Assembly: GCA_900316235.1 (NCBI GenBank)
Contig: ONCC01000004.1
Location: 62,001 to 126,000 of the forward strand
Direction: 5' to 3'
DNA: 64,000 nucleotides
Source of the DNA: an uncultured Bacteroidales bacterium
Lineage (GTDB): Bacteria; Bacteroidota; Bacteroidia; Bacteroidales; P3
In this document: in pieces, positions 56,201 to 63,999 of the stretch
Layout of the letters: every line of letters starts with the position of its first letter
Numbering within the stretch: position 1 is the first letter of the stretch
The notes under the pieces: model-generated
The model's input: the letters and a program-made list of their open reading frames with translations, nothing else
Database searches by the model: none
What the model was told of the DNA's origin: nothing
Position numbers and translations under genes: made by a program

Positions 56201-58524
56201 TTACACTGAGTATTTATGTAGATGGCAAACATTATAGTTGCGTCTATCCTAGCATTGTCTTTAATACAATTAACAATACTACACTGACTATCAATTCTGC
56301 AAATACCATTAACCCCCATCTAACATGCAACAATACTCCAATCGAATTGACAGTAACGCCAACTCCGTATTTTCCGATAACCGCCACAACATGGATTTTT
56401 GGTGACGGGTCAAGATTCACAGAGGTGGGAAATTCTATAAGTCATACTTTTGGAGTGGGGTCCAATTATCCAGTTAGTGCAACAGTTATTGACCCCAATG
56501 GTTGCCCAGTGACATCATCTTCGTTTATCTTACAATCAAATACCTATTCCCTGAATAATGCATATCTCGATACACTTGGTTCGATGGTTTGTCCTAATAC
56601 AGCACGTTTAATTGAGTATAAGCAAACCCCAACAAGTATATACTATTGGAATGGTTCTTTATCATCATCAAGTAATTCTCTGTATTCAACTTTTAATACT
56701 GGACTATATTCTGCAATAGCAGTGAATAATTCTTATTGCCATGCACAGGATAACATCAATGTAAAATTTAAAAACAAACCTACTGCAATTATTGTTACCG
56801 AAAAGCAGAAATATTGTTTAGGAGAAAAAGTAATGTTGTACGGTGCAACTGGACCCGACTCAAATGATTGTACCTATCAATGGGATGTTACTAATTTGAA
56901 CAATAATAGTATTACTCATTTCTATACCGCAACAGCTTCATTCGTTCCATCAGCAGCAGGAAACTACCAAATTGATCTCTGTATTACTAACACTTCTTCT
57001 GGATGTTTCGATTGCGCCAATCCGGCAACTATTACAGTCTATTCGACACCCGTAGCACCCTCCATTGGTTTTGGCTCCCGTCTCTGCATGGATGACCCGC
57101 CTGTGGAATTGGTCGGCAGTAGTCCCGTAACCACCGATTTGCATTGGAGCAACGGAAGCATGGGCACCACCGCCTACTATTTCACTCCTGGCGTGGCTAC
57201 GTCGTGGTACTACGATCCCACCTCGGGCTGCAAATCTAACGAAGCTCATATCACCATCGAAGCACAGCCCAATTTCGATGCTATGTTGACTGGTTGCTAT
57301 GAGAAATGCCCTGAATATTTCAGAAACAATCCGCATTTACCTGTATGGGGATTGACCACTTGGATGCAGGACATTGATTGGAAATGGTACCTTGATGGAA
57401 GTAGCATCGATGCAGGTTCTGGCAATTATACTTACAACCCTTTAATGTTGCCTCTTGTATGGTTCGGGAAATATAACCTTGACGTGGATTACAACAACAA
57501 TAACTGCCATGTTAGCTCACCACTTCTTACCATCACCGAAAAAGAAGCCTGCGACTGCGAGAATGTCGACATCACAACCAAAACAAGTTGGTATGTGAAG
57601 GAATGTCATATATTCTACGACATCAATGTGACTGTCTGCAACAATTCTGATTTAGAAGACTGCTTCAAAGATTTGAAACCGCTCTTCGAATCGGAGTACA
57701 TGAATGTTGTATGGACTGATTTCGGCGGCGCCACCCTTGCCCCTGGCGACTGCTTCTCTTTCAACATCCTGTTGGAGGTGTCGCAGTTCATCCCGTCACA
57801 AACAGCGGTGTTCCAACTTTTCGACGAGTGCAACAACTGCACAACTGATTTCAGTATCGACCTGATGCCGGAGAAAATTGAGTGCGAAATGGAGATGCAA
57901 CTTGAATGGTTCGAAATCCGTCCCGATTTGTCAAGCAATGTCGCAGCTTATTTCGATTTCAAACTGGATGTCTCTCCCTGCCAAAACCTTATTGCATTCT
58001 GGACTGAGCCGCCTATGGTCATCAACTATTGGTATGATGGTGCAGCAACAGTGTATGGCCTCGGCATGGTGGATTTCGCCACACTCACACAACTGATGGC
58101 AGAAAGTGGTGAAATCTGCTTCTATGCCATCACCTGCGAGGGTGACAAACTCTGTAAGCGAAGGGTCTGCATCTCCGCAGAGGAGGTATACAATATCCTG
58201 CACGATATGGGGCTTGCTAAGACTAACACATCTGGCGGTAGCAAAGGTGGCAACACCAAGCGAATGCCCAACCCCGACCTTGGTAACGACACCGACCCGC
58301 GCCTGATGCCCAATCCCACCACTGGCGAGGTCAACGTCATAGGCACAACTGACGAGGTTGTCGAAGTTCTGGTAATGGACATGAACGGCCGCCAAATGGC
58401 CACCTTCGACAATACCTCCAACTTCAACATCTCCACTCTCTCCTCCGGCATCTACATTGTCCGTGTCAAGACCCATCGCGACAACACCGAAAAAGTCACA
58501 TACCTCAAACTCGTGAAGAAATAG
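53230..58524 (+). CDS. Giant type IX secretion cargo protein with PKD-like repeats
   Basis: 1764 residues. Signal peptide (about 1-27, ending in ANA). The body is a tandem row of Ig/PKD-like domains of 80-100 residues, recognisable by recurring W/Y-x-W, GTYQ or GNYQ, TxTVYGPNG and paired cysteines (for example CQGMTVTYTAY, CPNEIFTFTG). The C-terminus has a Gly/Lys linker and a sorting domain: LMPNPTTGEVNVIG...LSSGIYIVRV...TYLKLVKK. Such proteins act as adhesins or structural surface fibres. Codon use and composition drift to AT-rich in the centre (about 55.6-57.0 kb), suggesting mixed ancestry of repeats. Confidence 0.83.
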   Translation: MTQKIFFRCCHVLILAAFCLLSPKANAGEILHRDVVTTSPEEFTCNITIVGNVEPECILPLEKDWYYNEEPNILIACQGMTVTYTAYADMGGNSPDSWTWEVAGAVSYSDHGNGSITVTWGEGSIGQLTVTVYGPNGISCTKTVNVRLIEKPHINVVTTPAYVESPGGPKIIYVCQGETVEFTELSSTTNTDIVGYYWESMMGGTSSTPNYRIENVWANDQVIHRVYNNCGCYDEEVYEIQVLTGDILDLGCYGTVCEGARVTYTANSPSCNQFFWYVEGGTIVDGQSTPQVTVQWDNPQNGYGVIAIDGNLCGNTACPAMLSKKIPIIENNLSIKGQTTACVDEAVIYSIPLFGSTKYHWSITPSSGVSQVAVNGANEQMYIFTTPGTYQITVSYKCDFLECGEFQSEPLTVVVKPKFSITGEDRICITNLCNLSTSPVVVANWNVYDMDNGNQFVASYSSLSNLSVSYPHPGKYLITAENNNFCRAAEFILNVQDAPPAPSLSDLDPNNPHTACPYDGVRLQAHPQNPNYTIVWQPTCTDATPNQRSGNDVTINYGATVCNINAYTYDKMLNCMSATAYIQQIAKLEPALLDTARHKSVCPGTTLPLSAPYQDGVLYEWTIQDNMQRCASVQGSHLENSIDLTVHELTSGIYGYDFYVVLKRTVCHVDYYDTFYIHVNDHSPTNLSLSANPLTACPNEIFTFTGTGGDPTTYRWRVDGRLVSFIGNPYTCSFSTPGPHYVTLLYNEMDECTNLNYYDSATVSVLVHPAPVINGIDYDAPTQTVSVDMASGTYTYQWYYNGVLLVGETNSYMTTIGNGTYQCEVTNSWGCKSSESKYIGPSTPSNVCDLLAEMDTTYDFCNSELHLISPVSTPPTINWSCSGSSSQRTLTVNTSDRHYATVKFHDVGIYYIKSYTSGSGCEVSKITHIERFIPDFSFEKQCDKIIIHNNSRSLSGIEHIYFTVAGHNSCDFDFSTKTYEYPISSNGTYTFTLSIYVDGKHYSCVYPSIVFNTINNTTLTINSANTINPHLTCNNTPIELTVTPTPYFPITATTWIFGDGSRFTEVGNSISHTFGVGSNYPVSATVIDPNGCPVTSSSFILQSNTYSLNNAYLDTLGSMVCPNTARLIEYKQTPTSIYYWNGSLSSSSNSLYSTFNTGLYSAIAVNNSYCHAQDNINVKFKNKPTAIIVTEKQKYCLGEKVMLYGATGPDSNDCTYQWDVTNLNNNSITHFYTATASFVPSAAGNYQIDLCITNTSSGCFDCANPATITVYSTPVAPSIGFGSRLCMDDPPVELVGSSPVTTDLHWSNGSMGTTAYYFTPGVATSWYYDPTSGCKSNEAHITIEAQPNFDAMLTGCYEKCPEYFRNNPHLPVWGLTTWMQDIDWKWYLDGSSIDAGSGNYTYNPLMLPLVWFGKYNLDVDYNNNNCHVSSPLLTITEKEACDCENVDITTKTSWYVKECHIFYDINVTVCNNSDLEDCFKDLKPLFESEYMNVVWTDFGGATLAPGDCFSFNILLEVSQFIPSQTAVFQLFDECNNCTTDFSIDLMPEKIECEMEMQLEWFEIRPDLSSNVAAYFDFKLDVSPCQNLIAFWTEPPMVINYWYDGAATVYGLGMVDFATLTQLMAESGEICFYAITCEGDKLCKRRVCISAEEVYNILHDMGLAKTNTSGGSKGGNTKRMPNPDLGNDTDPRLMPNPTTGEVNVIGTTDEVVEVLVMDMNGRQMATFDNTSNFNISTLSSGIYIVRVKTHRDNTEKVTYLKLVKK

Positions 58525-58536
58525 CCAAAACAATCC

Positions 58537-58568
58537 GTGGTTAGTGGGCACCCACGCCCACTAACCAC
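58537..58568 (+). terminator. Hairpin terminator after the giant surface protein
   Basis: A perfect 13-bp stem GTGGTTAGTGGGC/GCCCACTAACCAC with a 6-base loop. Confidence 0.8.
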
Positions 58569-58608
58569 TTAAATCTACAAATGTATAATCTTTTAAAAAC
58601 ACATAGCA

Positions 58609-59679
58609 ATGAGGAAGAAAGCAGAGTATAAGATTTTTATTAGTTGGTCTGGTGAGCATGGGAAAGCTATCGCTAAAAAACTTAAACAGAGTATAGAAAA
58701 CGATATTTTCTCTGGAAAAGTGAAGTGTTTCGTTTCTGACGTCAATATCACTTGTGGTGAAGATTGGAAAAACAAAATCAATAATGTTCTGAAAGGATCT
58801 CAGTTTGGTATCGTGTGCGTCACAAAAGACACTGTGGGATCCCCTTGGATTCACTACGAGGCTGGTGCCTTGGCAGGAAACGACATTTTGACCATACCAT
58901 TGCTTTTCAATTGTAGTGAAAAGGCGATACAAGGGACTCCGTTGCAAGACAAGCAATGTGTACATTTTCATGATAAAGACCAACCCGGCGACAAATCATG
59001 GACACGCAATGGTGTACAGTTCCATGATAGGGTAAAGTTTTGCAAAATGATCTCCGACATCAATGATGAATTAAAACTGGTCGACATTGATAAAACGCAA
59101 CTGGATATAATCTCGAAAAGGGCCTATGCAAAACTTCAGAGAGATTTTAAAAAGGTCTTTGGTAAATTAAAAGGGGAAGGATTCTATAATACCGAATATA
59201 TCTACCCTAAGGAAATTAGTACCATTAGAAGAAATACTGTTTTTGTCAGCGCACCAATGAGCACATTGTTATCTGATCAATATCAGGTGCAACGCAAGGA
59301 ATTAAAAGAAGTAGTCGGGGCATTATCCGCAATCGGTTTCTCGGAAGTGACCTGTCCTGCTGCTGAAATCGAGGACAAATCACATTTTGAAGGGAAAGAT
59401 GTTGCTGTGCAGAATAACTTTAGAAAACTCAAACAAGTTGATAGTTTTGTCCTAATCGTTGACAAACCACGCCCATCAAGTTCTCTCGTGGAATTGGGTT
59501 ATGCTATTGCTTTGTGCAAAAGAACCGTCATCTTTTACAAAAAAGACCTTCCCTATTTAATCAAGAATGCTGGTGACAATATTCCGCACGTACGTGTTCG
59601 GCAATATTCAACATTCGCTGACCTTAAGAAAGAAATACTTGCCAACAAAATGCTTCTTTTTAATGAGGATAATGACTAA
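58609..59679 (+). CDS. TIR-domain protein with C-terminal nucleoside deoxyribosyltransferase-like domain
   Basis: 356 residues. Residues 6-125 are a TIR domain: KIFISWSGEHGKA, BB-loop CFVSDVNITCGEDW and SPWIHYEAGAL with the catalytic-type Glu E84. Residues 209-350 have the Rossmann-like fold of nucleoside deoxyribosyltransferases: NTVFVSAPMS at the start and SSLVELGYA with a conserved Glu (E295). TIR domains in phage defence cleave NAD+ or make cyclic ADP-ribose signals. A homologue of the C-terminal domain is encoded by the next gene, overlapping by 8 bases. AT-rich, following a strong terminator. Confidence 0.85.
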   Translation: MRKKAEYKIFISWSGEHGKAIAKKLKQSIENDIFSGKVKCFVSDVNITCGEDWKNKINNVLKGSQFGIVCVTKDTVGSPWIHYEAGALAGNDILTIPLLFNCSEKAIQGTPLQDKQCVHFHDKDQPGDKSWTRNGVQFHDRVKFCKMISDINDELKLVDIDKTQLDIISKRAYAKLQRDFKKVFGKLKGEGFYNTEYIYPKEISTIRRNTVFVSAPMSTLLSDQYQVQRKELKEVVGALSAIGFSEVTCPAAEIEDKSHFEGKDVAVQNNFRKLKQVDSFVLIVDKPRPSSSLVELGYAIALCKRTVIFYKKDLPYLIKNAGDNIPHVRVRQYSTFADLKKEILANKMLLFNEDND

Positions 59680-60109
59680 AACAATTTTTGTTTCAACGCC
59701 AATTACTGGGTTCGGCAACATGCAAGACTTTTTGTCTTTTAAGGAATGTGCAGTGTCTGTTATTGATTTGCTTAAAAGTCAGGGGTATATTGTTTATAAC
59801 GAATTTGAACACATTGAAAGTGAAAATTGTTTTGATAGCCCAAGCAAATCAGTTGATGAAGACTTTATGAAAATCGAAAAGTCAGATGTTTTTATTTTGA
59901 TTCATCCTCGAAGAATGCAAACGAGTTCGTTGATTGAATTGGGCTATGCCTGTGCCTTGCAAAAGAGGATAATCATCATAGGTAACTTTAATGACCTCCC
60001 TTTTTTGGCAAAAGGATTAAGAGATTCTCGCTTTAATGCCCTCATACTAGATCATGACAGCAACATTTGTGAAACACTGTTCGGCGTCTTGCCTTTGATT
60101 GATAAATAA
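59672..60109 (+). CDS. Stand-alone nucleoside deoxyribosyltransferase-like protein
   Basis: 145 residues. KTIFVSTPITG (3-13) and TSSLIELGYACAL with E89 match the C-terminal domain of the preceding TIR protein (NTVFVSAPMS; SSSLVELGYAIAL), and DLPFLAKGL matches DLPYLIKNA. Members of the fold transfer or bind (deoxy)ribose-containing nucleosides. The start at 59672 (overlap with the TIR stop) is preferred over ATG 59663. Predicted partner of the TIR protein. Confidence 0.8.
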   Translation: MTKTIFVSTPITGFGNMQDFLSFKECAVSVIDLLKSQGYIVYNEFEHIESENCFDSPSKSVDEDFMKIEKSDVFILIHPRRMQTSSLIELGYACALQKRIIIIGNFNDLPFLAKGLRDSRFNALILDHDSNICETLFGVLPLIDK

Positions 60110-60422
60110 TATTCGTGTAAAAAAGATAATGAAGAAATGACAAGCAATAATCATTTTGCTTTCAAAACCATATACAACGCTGTTCGTACAATCTCATTGC
60201 CAATATTATTCTTTGGACACACTATAGGTTGCTGGGAAAATCCCAACCTAATGTTTCCTTCTTTGTAGCACCTGTTTTTCATTTTATGGTGACCACGGCA
60301 AGCATGGGTCTTCCGTGGCTTTCTTTTTCTGGTCTTGCTGGCGACTCGATGCATAATATGAATCTTTCCTTGATTCTAATTCCGGCCCCCGGGCCTATTG
60401 TTTCATTTAAATTTTCATTATT
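60110..60422. other. Intergenic region between the TIR pair and DUF4248
   Basis: About 310 bases; the only candidate gene is the weak minus-strand frame at 60151. No promoter or terminator was convincing. Confidence 0.4.
60151..60354 (-). CDS. Possible small basic protein (weak call)
   Basis: 67 residues with a basic N-terminus (TRKRKPRK), THACRGHH and a further Cys pair. An AAGGAAAG stretch precedes the ATG at a suitable distance. No known family; may be a chance frame or a gene remnant. Confidence 0.25.
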   Translation of the reverse strand: MHRVASKTRKRKPRKTHACRGHHKMKNRCYKEGNIRLGFSQQPIVCPKNNIGNEIVRTALYMVLKAK

Positions 60423-60626
60423 ATGCATTACCAATCAAAGCAAGATCTTGCTATGGCATATTTCCCCGACAACAGCAAGGAAACAGCAAGCAAACGCTTC
60501 GCCAACGAAATCCATTCCAACAAACCCCTCCTCGCCGCCCTCCAAGCCACCGGCTACTCCCGCCCCCGCAAACTCCTCTCCCCCAAACAAATCCAAATCA
60601 TCTTCTCCTTTTTAGGTGAACCCTAA
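60423..60626 (+). CDS. DUF4248 family small protein
   Basis: 67 residues. MAYFPDNSKETASKRFANEI, a helix with Leu spacing and the C-terminal LLSPKQIQIIFSFLGEP match DUF4248 proteins, which are common in Bacteroidales genomic islands, often near HU-like genes and phage-related genes. Function unknown. A high-GC gene in an AT-rich stretch. Confidence 0.8.
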   Translation: MHYQSKQDLAMAYFPDNSKETASKRFANEIHSNKPLLAALQATGYSRPRKLLSPKQIQIIFSFLGEP

Positions 60627-60654
60627 CACCATCAACAACACCCCAAAAACAACA

Positions 60655-60679
60655 AGGGCGAGACCTCCGGCCTCGCCCT
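60655..60679. terminator. Bidirectional terminator between DUF4248 and MNT genes
   Basis: AGGGCGAG/CTCGCCCT stem followed by TCTTTCTTTT on the plus strand and preceded by an A-rich run on the other side, serving two convergent genes. Confidence 0.8.
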
Positions 60680-60708
60680 CTCTTTCTTTTATCAGCGTCT
60701 ACTTATGA

Positions 60709-61026
60709 TTATACAGCAATACCCGTCCGCATCACATCGTCATATAACGGCGACGGGTGCTCTGGTGACATCAATACCGGCTCAATCAAGAGACTGACCT
60801 TATCGACATCATGCCACAACGATTTAGAGAGTTCCAACCAGTTGTCTCCAATAGTTGGGACAATGACGGCGACATCTATATCGCTGTCTCTGTTTGCACC
60901 TCCTTTTGAGTAGGAACCGAACATCAGCACTTTAGGCTCCTGCGAGAAATGTCGTGCAATGATATGTTTGTACTGTCGCACAAGCTCTATTGCTTCGTTG
61001 CGGCTGAGAGCTTCTCCTTTATCCAT
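60709..61026 (-). CDS. MNT-type nucleotidyltransferase antitoxin
   Basis: 105 residues. Minimal nucleotidyltransferase: GSYSKGG (37-43) and SDIDVAV with D49 and D51. In HEPN/MNT toxin-antitoxin pairs the MNT protein neutralises the HEPN RNase by adding AMP units to it. The start at 61026 (MDKGEALS) is favoured; it overlaps the HEPN gene by 40 bases, a typical order (HEPN first). Confidence 0.85.
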   Translation of the reverse strand: MDKGEALSRNEAIELVRQYKHIIARHFSQEPKVLMFGSYSKGGANRDSDIDVAVIVPTIGDNWLELSKSLWHDVDKVSLLIEPVLMSPEHPSPLYDDVMRTGIAV

Positions 61027-61397
61027 ATCTGCATTGTTTTGGTTTTTTCTATAATATATTGACAAGCATCCTTATCAAGTTTGCGGGCAAGTGCATCCTT
61101 TGTTTCGGGGTAGCGAGCCTCAATGTTGTATGTGACAACCGTATTGAGGAAGTCTTTTTGCTCATCGCTCATCGAGGCATATAAACCGCTGCCATCGGCA
61201 AGACGCTTGTGGCTATGTATGTAAGGAGGTTCCTCCTCCATGGTGGCGCACCAATAAGCTTTCAACATCTTCTCAATGACTTGGTGGCACATGAAAGCCA
61301 CATAGAGCCATCTTCCCGTGGAATACATTGCTTCTGCCGTTTCAAGGTCATATTCGGCCACGCTCACCCAATATTCTATCCGTTCTTCCTTGTCCAT
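60987..61397 (-). CDS. HEPN domain toxin
   Basis: 136 residues, all helical. The domain shows YDLETAEAMYSTGRW, CHQVIEKMLKAYW and EARYPE (R95), typical of HEPN proteins associated with MNT. HEPN toxins are RNases. Works with the overlapping MNT gene. In anti-phage islands these pairs act as abortive infection modules. Confidence 0.85.
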   Translation of the reverse strand: MDKEERIEYWVSVAEYDLETAEAMYSTGRWLYVAFMCHQVIEKMLKAYWCATMEEEPPYIHSHKRLADGSGLYASMSDEQKDFLNTVVTYNIEARYPETKDALARKLDKDACQYIIEKTKTMQIWIKEKLSAATKQ

Positions 61398-61509
61398 AAT
61401 ACTTCATTAACGCAACTCTTTTTTATTTATTGTGTGGATACTCCTATAGGGCTTTTTTTATACAATAAAAACGGATAAAATACGTTAATAGATATAAAAA
61501 AATTGAATA

Positions 61510-62487
61510 ATGAACATTTTGCATATCATTGGAAACGGATTTGATAAGGCAATGGGAATGAAGACCAGTTACCCCGAGTTCTATGAATACATAAAGTCAT
61601 TGCCGGAAAAGGGTAGTCCCTTGCTTGAGTTGATGAAAAAAGAGATTGGCGCAAACAAGAAATACTGGTCGGATATGGAGGCGGCTCTGGGGAAATTCAC
61701 GTCGCATACAAGAAACGAGCAGGAGTTTATTGACTTTTATTTTGAGCTTAGTGATAAGTTACGGGAATATCTTTCATCTGAAATATCGAAGTTTTCACCA
61801 GTAGATGCCACTAAAAACAAGATTCGTAATGACATTGTATTTCCAAGCCGTTATTTAGGTCAAACGGACAGAACCACCTTCGCAAAATTTTCCAACACAC
61901 TTCCTAAAACAATAACTGCTCACGTAATGAGCTTGAATTATACTAATACACTTGAAAAAACTTTGATGTATGATAATAACGGGACGCTATCCTTGGGTAA
62001 TACTAACTCACTACAACCCATTGTGCATGTGCATGGCTTACTTGATGATTCTATAATAATTGGCGTTGATAATGAATCGCAAATTGCAAACGAGGCCTTC
62101 CAGAAAAATGATGATGTGAAAGATATCTTGGTGAAGATTCAATCGAACCAAGCAATGAAATTTAATCGGCATACTGAGTGTGAACGGTTGATTACAAGTG
62201 CCGATCTTATTGTCCTTTTTGGTGTATCCATGGGCGAAACTGATACTAGATGGTGGAAACTTATTGGAGAGCAGATGTTAAAGAAGAAGACATTGCGTCT
62301 CATTCATTTCTTGTACTCGCCAAACGCAATAACCCCAACAAGGCGGCAGTTGACGGGTGCTGTGGAACGAAGGCAACGGTCTGATTTGAAAAAGAAACTA
62401 AACATAAGTGAGAAAGAATGGTCCGAAGAGCTGGACAATAGAATTTTTATTTCCGTCAACTCCAAAATGTTCAAGCCTGAAGAGTAA
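61510..62487 (+). CDS. AbiH family abortive-infection protein
   Basis: 325 residues. The N-terminus NILHIIGNGFDKAMGMKTSY is the AbiH signature, followed by SLNYTNTLE, VHVHG (H173, H175) and LIVLFGVSMGETDTRWW near the C-terminus. The fold is likely SIR2-like and NAD-binding. AbiH aborts phage infection in Lactococcus by an unresolved mechanism; the motifs suggest nucleotide use. Single gene, divergent from the HEPN/MNT pair. Confidence 0.88.
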   Translation: MNILHIIGNGFDKAMGMKTSYPEFYEYIKSLPEKGSPLLELMKKEIGANKKYWSDMEAALGKFTSHTRNEQEFIDFYFELSDKLREYLSSEISKFSPVDATKNKIRNDIVFPSRYLGQTDRTTFAKFSNTLPKTITAHVMSLNYTNTLEKTLMYDNNGTLSLGNTNSLQPIVHVHGLLDDSIIIGVDNESQIANEAFQKNDDVKDILVKIQSNQAMKFNRHTECERLITSADLIVLFGVSMGETDTRWWKLIGEQMLKKKTLRLIHFLYSPNAITPTRRQLTGAVERRQRSDLKKKLNISEKEWSEELDNRIFISVNSKMFKPEE

Positions 62488-62528
62488 AAAGACGCCTATG
62501 CGAAACTACCAACTTAATGAAAATAATT

Positions 62529-62559
62529 TTTGTCAATTTCATTTTTATATGTATTTTTG
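62529..62559 (+). promoter_or_regulatory. Consensus promoter of the Ntn-hydrolase-like gene
   Basis: TTTG (62529-62532) and TATTTTTG (62552-62559) with a 19-bp spacer, an exact match to the Bacteroidota promoter, separating this pair from abiH. Confidence 0.85.
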
Positions 62560-62580
62560 CAAAATAAAAGGTAATAAGAT

Positions 62581-63798
62581 ATGACGGCGATAATTGGTGT
62601 AATGAACAAGCATGCAGTTGCTATTGCGGCTGATAGTGCAGTAACACTTGGTGGGGGCAGAAAGGTATTAAATAGTGCAAATAAACTATTCACTCTGTCC
62701 AAACACCATCCGGTAGCTGTCGCCATATATGGAAATGCCGAACTTGTAGGTACTCCGTGGGAGATAATCATCAAGGAATATAGGAAAAATTTGAAGGAAA
62801 AATCATTCCCTAAAGTGAATGATTATGTTAATGACTTTTTAGAGTTTCTTAAACAAAAACAATACTATTGTCAAGACACCAACGATGCGTTAAATCACAT
62901 AAAGCAATTCTTACTAGGATTTTGTAAGGATTTGTGTCAAAATTTTGGTAACAATCCATCACAATTAACACAAGTTTTTATAAGTTTTTGTAATAATATT
63001 CATCCGAATTATTTAGATGGTTTTTCTGACGATACAGTAGATTTCTTACACAAGAATTTATCTCACGAGTTGGATACTTGTATACAGGGACTAAAAAAAT
63101 CTGGACTAACCATCGATTATGATAAAGCAAAACAAATGCTAGTGAATTCCCTCACCAACGGGATTCCGTTATTTGTTTCTTCCGGTTTGGTTTTTACAGG
63201 TTATGGGGAAGATGAGATATATCCATCTGTTTTTTCTTGTGAAGTGGGATTCGTTATAAATGGTGTATTATCAATTATCCGAAAAAATCCCGTTCAAATA
63301 AGCAATGCAAATAATGCGTCCATCTGTCCTTTTGCACAAACTGATGTGATGCATACTATACTAAGTGGCATTTCTCCGCAAGTTCAGTCTATATATGCTG
63401 AAAGTCTCGCAAAAACAATACAATCGTTTACTAATCAGCTCGCAAATACAATAAATACCAATAATTCTCAACTTGCGCAACAAATACGTGGAATATCTGT
63501 TGAACCTTTTATTCAAACCTTTATTAACCTAAGCCAACAAGCACAGGCAAATCATTATACAGCACCTTTCGTCAATTCTGTTGCGAGTTTGGAGAAAGAA
63601 GATTTGTCTGATTTTGCAGAAAGTTTGATTACACTTACTTCATTGAAACGAAAGGTAAGTCCCGACCAAGAAACCGTAGGTGGTCCTGTTGATGTAATGG
63701 TCATCTCAAAAGGAGATGGAATTATATGGATGAAGAGAAAACACTATTTTGATGCAGAGAAAAACCATCATTTCTTTAGTAATTATTTTGAAAACTAA
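62581..63798 (+). CDS. Proteasome-like Ntn hydrolase, unknown system
   Basis: 405 residues. The N-terminus MTAIIGVMNKHAVAIAADS matches the start of proteasome beta/HslV chains once the initiator Met is removed: Thr as nucleophile (T1), Asp in AADS at position 17 and a Lys at position 34 (position 33 in HslV). Then comes a strand GNAELVG, a long central helical insertion (about 90-330) and a C-terminal VGGPVDVMVIS...GIIWMKRK recalling the last proteasome strands. It is about twice the size of HslV. No unfoldase gene is adjacent within the window. It probably acts as a peptidase or amidase; target unknown. Confidence 0.7.
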   Translation: MTAIIGVMNKHAVAIAADSAVTLGGGRKVLNSANKLFTLSKHHPVAVAIYGNAELVGTPWEIIIKEYRKNLKEKSFPKVNDYVNDFLEFLKQKQYYCQDTNDALNHIKQFLLGFCKDLCQNFGNNPSQLTQVFISFCNNIHPNYLDGFSDDTVDFLHKNLSHELDTCIQGLKKSGLTIDYDKAKQMLVNSLTNGIPLFVSSGLVFTGYGEDEIYPSVFSCEVGFVINGVLSIIRKNPVQISNANNASICPFAQTDVMHTILSGISPQVQSIYAESLAKTIQSFTNQLANTINTNNSQLAQQIRGISVEPFIQTFINLSQQAQANHYTAPFVNSVASLEKEDLSDFAESLITLTSLKRKVSPDQETVGGPVDVMVISKGDGIIWMKRKHYFDAEKNHHFFSNYFEN

Positions 63799-63804
63799 TA
63801 TCTC

Positions 63805-63999
63805 ATGGTAACATATTGCATTTCACAATTAGAGGTAGACTCTCCAATACAAGAAATACCCGTTATGGAGTTATCTTCTCGTGAGAAAGAAGCTGCCGAA
63901 AAAATACATATGGCGACTTCCGAAGATGAAGTTGTTGAAATAATCTCCGATGAACTCGTCCGTTCTTTAATGGAACAAATATCAATAGAGACTCATTAA
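63805..63999 (+). CDS. Small acidic partner of the Ntn-hydrolase-like protein
   Basis: 64 residues, complete, starting 6 bases after the preceding stop. Acidic, with a predicted helical C-terminal half (SSREKEAAEKIHMATSEDEVVEI). No family recognised. The spacing suggests co-expression with, and a role as a partner or inhibitor of, the larger protein. It lacks the C-terminal Gly-Gly-Gln/Glu of Pup. Confidence 0.65.
   Translation: MVTYCISQLEVDSPIQEIPVMELSSREKEAAEKIHMATSEDEVVEIISDELVRSLMEQISIETH

Noticed and set aside
63805-63999. The 64-residue acidic protein next to a proteasome-like gene as a Pup-like tag
   Set aside because: Size and acidity fit Pup, but it ends in IETH without the Gly-Gly-Gln/Glu needed for conjugation, and no ligase or Mpa gene is present.
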